Assembly (NCBI GenBank): GCA_037952775.1
Contig: JBANAY010000004.1
Span: 11,532,001 to 11,596,000, forward strand
Source of the DNA: Clonostachys chloroleuca
Taxonomy: Eukaryota > Ascomycota > Sordariomycetes > Hypocreales > Bionectriaceae
Direction: 5' to 3'
DNA: 64,000 nt
In this document: positions 56,367-64,000 of the stretch, in pieces
Numbering within the stretch: position 1 is the stretch's first letter
Layout of the letters: the number at the start of each line of letters is the position of its first letter
Translations under genes and position numbers: made by a program
Notes under the pieces: model-generated
The model's database searches: none
What the model was told of the DNA's origin: nothing
Seen by the model: only the letters and a program-made list of their open reading frames with translations

Positions 56367-59300
56367 TGTGGGAAATAGTATTGCCTGCGTCAGTGACACG
56401 AGGGGACAGAAAAGGGTCAAGCCGACTGGTCTGAAGGGGGCCGTCTTGAATATAAATGGACGGGCGATCGAGGTTGGAGAAGATCAAACAGGCTAGCGAG
56501 CTGCAAGGGATTGAACACAGCCTACCCAGGACAGGACAGATGGATGAAGAAGCTGCACGGAAGATTATGGGCCTGCAACGGTGATGGTGGCCTTGCCAGC
56601 GAAAGATCCCTACCGGGGTCCTATTTAGAGTCGGGTCCTACTGGCCGTTGATGGGGACAAGACTGGGGCAAATTGTTCTGGGCACCCCTTGAGTGAAAGA
56701 GGCGAATTGCTGCGATCGGTCTGGGTTCAGAATGAAATCGGCAGTAGGTGGTAACGAGAATAGTAATGACAGGTCTGTAGAAGAATGTGGAGTTTGCGAG
56801 GGTGCAAGGGCTCGACCTTCAGGATGGTCTGCCGGACTGGTTCTGCAGGCCGAAGCTAGGACCGACCACAACCTGACGCTAGGACTCCCTCACTCGGGCA
56901 GGGTTCTTTAGGGAGCAGATTATTATGGACGTGATCGGGCAAGATGGCCTGTTGGCTCGACTATTTGGGGGTGGGGTGTGATATGTAGGTGGAAGGGGAG
57001 AAGGGGGGGGGAGCAGACGGGCGCCGGAAGTGAACGACTTAAAAAGAGCAAGGTGCATCTGGAGGAAGAGACATATTACATAGACACATGCTGCTGAGCG
57101 GCTCATCGACGCGTAATTGGCACATGTACAGTGCATGTTCTGACTGTCGGTTTGCAGAACAGCACTGGGGCGACAGAGAGAGAGAGAGAGAGAGAGAGAC
57201 AAAAGGCCCAGCACTTGGTTGGTCGGCCAGACCCGTCGACGACGCTGAGCGCACGACGTGAACCTGCAGCCCTTATGCCCGACTCTTTGGCCGTTGGCGG
57301 GCAAGTAGCCCGCGTTAGAGGACCATGTACTGTGAGGGTGTCGGTGGGCAGGCTGCAGTGCTGCGCTGACGGCTCCGGATACAGGCCCGCCTACGAGGCA
57401 GTACAAGGCGGTCCCCTCCTGGAGAGGGAGTCTGGCGAGGAGATTGGCGGGCGGCCACGAGGCTCTAGCCCAGCACGGTGACTTAGGCATGTACCACTAC
57501 GGCTGCCATCCCAACTGGCTTTAGCTGGCCCGCGGGACGGAAGAGGGTCGTGGAGCCCTGGCGCCCCCCGCCGAGTCCCCGCTGATGCCCCCGCCGCGCA
57601 CCAGTCTAGCGTTGAAGCCACAGGGGGCTTCGGGTAGTCTGGGGAGCTGATTGGCCCGCTGTGCCCCGGCGGCATTGAAGGTTGTGAGGCTTTGCCCTCT
57701 GATCAGAAACGGCCCCCAAAGTCTTCTGCTGACCCCTGGATCCGTGAAGGGGAGGGAGGGTGCACAGGCTGGCAGGGCAGCGTCCATCGGCACCTGGGAC
57801 TTGAGCGGCCGCGACCCCATACCAGCTTGGCATGCCCTACAGCAGAGAGATGGCTACATTTCAGGCTTGGAACATGCTGCTCGTGGTTAATTGTCCGCCC
57901 GTGGTGCATTGACACCTTGTTCGGCCGCCTTATTGCAACTCGATGCAGACAGACGTACATGACATCGCCTTGCGTTACCTGACCTGACTTTGCACTGCAT
58001 GTGGTTGCCTCACCTCACAGTCCTTCTCCTCACCCCATTGCTGGATTGACCACTGACCGTGCAATCTACCCTCCCATCGCCCGCAGTAGGGCTGCTTCTA
58101 GCTGCGGGCCTGGGGGGCCTTTAATTATCTGTCTGTCATCCCTATCACATCTGACCGCCCACCCGCCCGCCTTTTCCCACCCAACAGCTGCCCACATCCA
58201 TGCCCACAGCAGCATCGACCAGGCCCTGGACTGGCGTCGCTACTTACTCGATGGAGAAGAATTGCGCTGGGCATACACAGATTTCCTCATCCGGGCTGGG
58301 CCAGATATTCGACCCAGCTCCATTGCCGAGCGAGCTATGTCACCAGGGCTGGCTGGCACGTCCCCTGCGCCAAGGCTGCACGAGGGCGGCCAAATGCTGG
58401 CAATACAGCAGGCGACGACCTGTCGAGCATCATGTAGATTGAAATTGATGGAGCGGAAACACCGTGTCCCCGTATACTACACTCACTCTGCCCGTCTCTC
58501 GCCCACTCGTCTGACTCTCCTCCCCCAGCTTGGCATGACTCGCTGATCCCCTCTCATCTCCCTCCTCCGCGGCCGTCATCATCACCCTATTTGCCCTGCC
58601 CTGCAGGAACGTGTACATACCTCAGTAGGGAGAGAGAGGCTTGCATACCAAAGACACCATCGCCAGCTGCAAGTGTTGCCACCAAAGAACCGCCGTGATC
58701 TCCTCTAGCCAAAATCTTATTTTTAGTCGTCTTGTTCATGCAACTTGGCCGGGCGACTACTGGTTCGAGACGCTAAAAATAAGCCTCCCGTTGGGCGTCG
58801 TCTTTCCCACTAGGGAAAAATGCCACGGAGTGACATAATCGGCCAGGCGATTTTAGTACCTACAGGGCCGTCGGATGTGGGCTCGCTCTTGCTTCTCGCT
58901 TGCGGCGCTCCCTGGCGCTTAGCCCTGGCGTGTGAGTCCCGTTCGCGGTGCTACAAATCTCTCCTGCACCAAATCTCGTACGAGAGAAGCACACACACAG
59001 CTACGTATGTCTTGGAGGGTGTATACGTTCCTGGGCTGCTGGCCGGCCAACATGGCTGTCCTATTCGGCCGCCCGGGGGGAGAGGGAGGGTTTGGCTCTC
59101 GTTGGATATCCCTGCCTCTCTCGGCATCAAGTGTCAATGATGCAACATGTGTTATTCAAGTTTTCGAGCCCAAGCCACGCTTTTTTCGAGGGCCGATCGC
59201 TGCACACCTCCATCCGAGGGAGAAAAGAAAGGCCTGATCCTTTTTGGCAACCGATCATGATCGCGCCGGCTTGGGGAGTATTACAATACGTAGGTCGCAT

Positions 59301-62300
59301 CAGCCCTCTGCGTGCACACGCCTTGACCTATTTTCTCGGCTGTTTCAGCGGTCGCTCGGAAGCCATGCCCAGCGCACTGACAACGCCTCCCTCGTCCCCA
59401 AACTCTCCAACATATATAAATACATATGGTTTATCGCCCCCCGATCGGAAGCTTGTCGCGATATGGTCCATGCGGGCTGCTATATAGGCAACCTGGAACC
59501 CAGATGAACTCTGCAGGTTCGCCACATGCACTTATTATAACTCTGGAAACATCAATCGAACTGGGCACAACACAACGTGCTCGCTGAAGCTCCATCGCCA
59601 TCACATGGTCGGGGTTCAGGCGCCCGGAGTCCGTGTCCGACCTTCTAGCGTTCTATTGCTGGTAGCTGATCTTCAGGGATGTGGCCACTTCGCACAGCCG
59701 TCGAGAGATTGTTTCTTCTCGCCCGGCTGGGCGTCGGCTCCACCTCGCCTTACAGGTCCATGTTAGCATCTGCGCGTTATGAGCCAGCAGCTGAGCAGGT
59801 GAATCCACCCGAAAATCATCGGTGGAGATTGTCTTTGGTGGAGTTGGGTGAGATGAGGTCTTGGAAAATTGGCAGCATCTTTGGGTACGGTAGTACATCC
59901 GTCACACGCCGTTTGACGGTTAAAAACTTAAAGTACATGTACCGCTGGAGTCGAGACGGACGTGCTGCCCGGGATCTCCAGCCAATGGGTTCCTGGCCAC
60001 GGCCTCAGGTAGATGACTTCAGATTGCTACGTTGTATGCAATCTCCCTGGCCTGGGCTACCACCACCGCGCTGCCGGTTACGTAGATGCAGTCAGTATGC
60101 AACCACAGCCCCTGTCGTGGGTGACTGTAAGAATGTCTTAGATTTACTCATGTACTCGTGTAGGTATCCGAGTCCACACTCTGGGTACCCCATCCCAATC
60201 TGCTGAGGCTTGACTCAACAAGGGAGGAGGTGGATGAAGCGCATCTCCGGATCCTCTAATTGGGTGGGCAATTGTGGGCTAGGCGATTGCCGTAACGGGC
60301 GAGATAGGCCGAAAAATCATGGATGCAAATGATGCACCCAAAGGAACAGCTTGTAGTCAGTAGAAAAGTGAAGATTGCTTCGGCCAAGTAGCCCAGCTCC
60401 TACTCATATATCTGCATGTCTTGGAAATTGTGGTATCATCGTAATATCTGAGAATGGATATGCACATTCTGCTATTAATAACACGGCCATTGCCCATTCA
60501 CCATCGGGACTAAGACAAAACTTACTGACCGTCGGAGCTATCTGTTTCTGGAAAAAGAGTTCTCTTTTATCTGCCTTGCCTGCGTATACATGCCAAAGGA
60601 GCCATCGGGAGCAGCCACTCAGCCGTCATGAGGGTGCATATCGTCATGAGGATGCATGAACGCTCTTCGGTGCCTGGAATTTGGGAAACAGCCGATCCGG
60701 AAAGCCTCCCCATAGGTGACTTTTGTCGAAAGAAGCCCGCTGGGGGTCGGGCACAGGCCCCCAAATCACAGCCTTGTGAGATTCGGCGAGGCTGAACCGT
60801 ACCGAAGAACCGTTCGGGAGGACTCATCAATCAGAGGGACATTGGACCAGTACGAGGCAAGTGACGTAAATAGAGCCCTGTAGTCCGTCGCCTCGGTCAC
60901 TTGATCTTGCATCCTGACCTGCTTGTGCCGCCCGCTAGAGCCCAGAGACAGGGCAAAGCACAGCATCGGGTGGGGCAATGGCTGTTCGGTGTCTGGGTGG
61001 AAGTCGTCCAGAGTAGGTAGGTAATCAGGCAATTGAATTAATTTAAAAGAGACGATTTCGGCAGAGCCTCGCTGGTGGCCCCGCGCGGCCCCCAAACTGC
61101 CACCTTGATAGGGACCTTTGGTGAGTACGACCGAATCTGAGTTGTCAAATCAGATAGGCAGACTGGCAGGCGCAATTGGAGCCAGCACCAAGGCGGTGGC
61201 TCGTGTGACTCGCGGGAGGCATGTGGTGCGAGACTCGCTGGACTCGATCCGGGCGTCGATGAGGCCATTGGCGCCTGTTGCGAGGGGAATTGACTCACCT
61301 GGCGAGTTTCACGGTCCTCAAGGCAGCACGACACAAGATCCTCACTGCCACGAGCTGCCGCCTGGCCTCCCGCCCCATGCGAGGGACTTGGGTTCAAGCC
61401 CAAGCCGAGCATTCACGCACGCATGCGCATGGCCGCGTGTCTGGATCTACTGTCGATGTCTACCTAGATGTCCTCTGTGCGCTTGTTGCGTGAGTCAATT
61501 GAACAACATTGAATTGTAGGCAGCAGGCAGCGCTGTGCAATGGCAGCGCTGCAGCGGCCAATGGCTCGCTAACCTCAGCGCAATGGGCTGTGGAGCGCCA
61601 ATGCAAGTCAGTAAAGGTTTCCTCTTCTGTGCCTGTGCTCGGACGTTGTATCGCGTCTACGCCAGCCCCTCTCCACGCCAGAGCTGAGGCTACCGGCATC
61701 CGATTCGCTACAGCCCCTGATGAGATCCTAAAAGCTGGCGGCGCATGGGTGCTGATTCGACGCCAGTTTGGGGTGCTATGATCGGCTGGCGTGACCATGG
61801 GTTGGGACCGTTGGCCCCGACATGGACAAGGCCCGACCAGGTGGGCAAATATGGTCGTGAGCTAGTGTCAAGAGCTATGCTGTTGGTTTCGTCCCGGCGT
61901 GGGCTCGCTCGACACGCGCTGCCGAGAGTTTCATTTCCAATGGATGCTCTGCTCTGGAAGCATGGCAGTCGTCGAGCAGGACGTGCCACCGTGGGGAAAG
62001 AGCCAATGCCAGACAGACCCCTTGCTGGCCATCAGGCTATTGCTATTCCTGTCCCATAAGGCCGACTCCCCCAATCCACCAGTCAGCGATGATTTGCCTA
62101 GAGGGGGGCAATTCTGTCTGGAGCTTGCTTTGCCGCATGCTATCGTGCCGTTGACAAGTCATGATCCATTTCGCACACCAAAAAATGGCGTTTGCCTGGT
62201 GATCTGACTTTGCTGTCTAATCCTGTCTCGTCCTAAACCGCCACTGGCCCCTACCTGCGGCCCCATCTCTCGGTATTGACTTCTCTGAATCAAATCCTTG

Positions 62301-62498
62301 GCCGCGCTATCCTCTGTGCCCTTCTCCATCGCTCGGTTTACGAATCTGGACCCCAGAGAGGACAGCCTTGCGGTATTCAAAAGTCGTCCAGGAGCGAGGG
62401 GCGTAGCAGAGAAGACAACTACGCCGTTCTCCATTTCTATTTCGATTCTTGTCTTTCTCCTTCTTCATCATCTTCCTCCTCGAGTATAAGACCTCATC
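56367..62498. other. 6.1-kb gene-poor stretch
   Basis: No confident gene. Contains a (GA)n microsatellite at about 57174-57199 and a perfect 18-bp palindrome CTTGGGTTCAAGCCCAAG near 61385. From about 62230 the sequence becomes the pyrimidine-rich leader of the gene at 62499 (TTCTCCTTCTTCATCATCTT). Confidence 0.4.
57174..57199. repeat. (GA)n microsatellite
   Basis: About 13 uninterrupted GA dinucleotides in non-coding sequence. Confidence 0.85.
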
Positions 62499-62704
62499 AT
62501 GGGAACCGACAAGAGTACAGGTGCTATAGCATCATCATCACCACCACTATCAACATCAACATCTTCACCAGCAATTCCTCCCATTGCCTCTCAACTTGCG
62601 TCCGTGTCTGTAAAGGAAGAAACGAAGCTCGCCCTCCCACCGATTCCCTGGCAATTAGCAATCAGCTCTCCGCCTTCAACGCACCGAACCACCTCAGTAT
62701 GTTT

Positions 62705-62740
<36 letters not shown>

Positions 62741-63074
62741 CTCGCCCTCTCTGACTCTGTGGTTTCTTATCCCAATTGCGCCGTCTGTTGCCATGTTCCT
62801 GCATAACTGACCAGTTCTGTAGCCTTCCAACATGGATCCTCGTCCCCAAGGTGGAAACTCCGGTAGCTCATCCAATGGCTCTGGAACAAACGGAGGCACC
62901 ATCCTCGATGCCTTCCTCCCCCGTGTCGAGACTCGCGGCCAGGGCGGCGGAAAGCCTTACTCGAGCTCCTCGGGGCAGAGCAATGGTGGCCAATCCCGAT
63001 CGTCAGTCCCGACTGGAAGCTCGTCTTCCGCCGAAAAGGAACAGAAAGACACAGTCACTAACCCAGGCATGTAG
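62499..63074 (+). CDS. Small Gly/Ser-rich hypothetical protein
   Basis: The family is not recognised. ATG 62499 follows a pyrimidine-rich leader. Exon 1 (62499-62696) is Ser/Thr/Pro-rich. A clear intron follows at 62697-62822: donor GTATGT, branch-like ACTGAC, acceptor TCTGTAG. Exon 2 (62823-63074) joins in phase 0 as PSNMDPRPQGGNSGSSSNGS and encodes TILDAFLPRVETRG then a Gly/Gln/Ser-rich end NPGM. Product 149 aa. Because an in-frame ATG (62832) sits 9 bases after the acceptor with good context, exon 1 could instead be 5' UTR and the product only 80 aa. The intron contains a long (CT)n tract. A further 3' exon cannot be excluded, since GTAGTT follows immediately at the stop codon. Confidence 0.5.
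62709..62738 (+). repeat. (CT)n microsatellite inside intron
   Basis: About 14-15 TC dinucleotides downstream of the GTATGT donor of the small Gly/Ser-rich gene. They form part of the polypyrimidine character of the intron. Confidence 0.85.
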
Positions 63075-64000
63075 TTAAATAGCAACCCATATGGCACTAG
63101 ATTCTGAGTTTACTTGCTACGGCAAGATTGCATCGCGTTCTTATTTCTGTCACTTGCTTCTGGATTCATGCTAGAGAGAGCGTCGACACCGGCGTCTCTC
63201 CCCCACACCCGAACTGTCTTGGAATAATCGCCAATGCCGCGGCCGGCTCTTGCCTGGTCTCAGTACCTACAACACCCACGACGAATACGCTCTTCCCGCC
63301 TTACGACCGACAAGCGGGAGCCAGCTCTTTGCCGTCCATAGGGCTAGCTCGGGATTGATGACTACGACGAGCTCGGGGAGGGTGTGGGCAGGGTTATAGA
63401 AGAGGGGGATTTCCCGTCGGAGCGTATCTGCTTGCGACACTGTTCTGACTGCATTGGGGCGACCCATCATTGATACAAGCGATTTTCACCAGCCTGCCAT
63501 TTCTTTGCCGTCCCTCTGTTTTAGCATTGGGCAGAGTTTTTTTTCATTCCTTTGCCATTTGGTCTCTTGTCTGGTTTTGATCTGTTTTTGGCTGTCCGCA
63601 TGTTTTGTTCCTGATTTTCTTTTTTTTTGGACCTATGTCTTTTCAACAAGGCTCAGTCCCGAAGTACTTCTGCATTTTTTTTTTGCTTTTTGATTTTAGA
63701 TTCAGTTTTGGCCGAGCCCTTGCGTGGGATCAATTAGCTAGCTTACACACTCGTTCCGCTATTATCCACACGCATCGGAATTATAGAACTCTTACACCGA
63801 TCTCACTGGACCCCCCGCGCATCCTTTTGGTGAATGTACCTACCGACGGCGTCTTGCGATTCGCGAATACGCTTGTGCTGATGATCTGCTCCTTTCCCCC
63901 TTCCTGTTCATCTTACGACTTGATTGATTAATTAGATGACAATTGCGCTGGCAATGGGCGGGTACGACTTGACTTCGCGTCCTAGGGACCAACGATGGTA
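63075..64000. other. 3' flank, no further gene recognised
   Basis: T-rich from 63480 to 63700. A short stretch at 63128-63470 has coding-like composition in two frames (for example DYDELGEGVGRVIEEGD) but with stops between; it may be part of an additional exon or nothing. Confidence 0.35.

Noticed and set aside
61380..61405. B-box-like GGGTTCAAGCCC suggesting a tRNA
   Set aside because: It is the centre of an 18-bp palindrome with no A box, acceptor pairing or T-tract nearby.
1..64000. Secondary-metabolite gene cluster
   Set aside because: No PKS, NRPS, terpene synthase, P450 or pathway transporter set is visible; the genes are housekeeping, regulatory and recognition types.

Overview
The window reads as nuclear DNA of a filamentous ascomycete (Pezizomycotina, probably Sordariomycetes and perhaps Hypocreales). 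The reasons are short GT-AG introns of about 48-165 nt with CTAAC/CTGAC-type branch sites, pyrimidine-rich tracts ahead of starts, and fungus-specific families: HET, STAND/NLR with an alpha/beta-hydrolase head, Clr5-domain proteins, a DCR2-type phosphatase and a THO1/SAP protein. Gene density is low, with several 5-7 kb stretches lacking a recognisable gene. Species is not assigned.

Layout. 1-4.2 kb holds two damaged genes: the 5' part of an allantoate-permease-like MFS transporter (minus, one-base frameshift, runs off the left edge) and a heterokaryon-incompatibility (HET) pseudogene (plus). 6.2-7.2 kb is an intact acidic/Ser-rich hypothetical gene. 7.2-12.8 kb is a repeat island: a 61-bp dispersed repeat, an inverted pair of decayed coding fragments, a tRNA-like Pol III unit with two 18-bp minisatellite units in its core, a repeat-rich hypothetical ORF, and two arrays of the same 18-bp unit separated by a duplicated spacer. 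13.0-16.6 kb is a complete four-exon fungal NLR (hydrolase, NB-ARC, TPR). 17.3-19.1 kb is a DCR2-like metallophosphoesterase (minus) and 20.9-21.7 kb a THO1/SARNP-like SAP protein (plus).

28.5-33.0 kb encodes a large disordered protein ending in a methyltransferase-like domain, 33.7-35.2 kb a GCD14/TRM61-like tRNA methyltransferase (minus), 36.1-39.1 kb a Clr5-domain protein with a Q/H-rich N-terminus (minus), 45.6-47.8 kb a Ser/Thr kinase (minus), 54.3-56.4 kb a second Clr5-domain protein (minus), and 62.5-63.1 kb a small Gly/Ser-rich protein (plus).

The genes do not form an obvious pathway or metabolite cluster. Two themes stand out. First, non-self-recognition genes (HET pseudogene, NLR) flank a repeat island. 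Second, otherwise well-conserved genes repeatedly carry single-base deletions, mostly in G/C runs, so assembly indels must be separated from true pseudogenisation. All frameshifts, introns and domains were read by eye; no database search was run.
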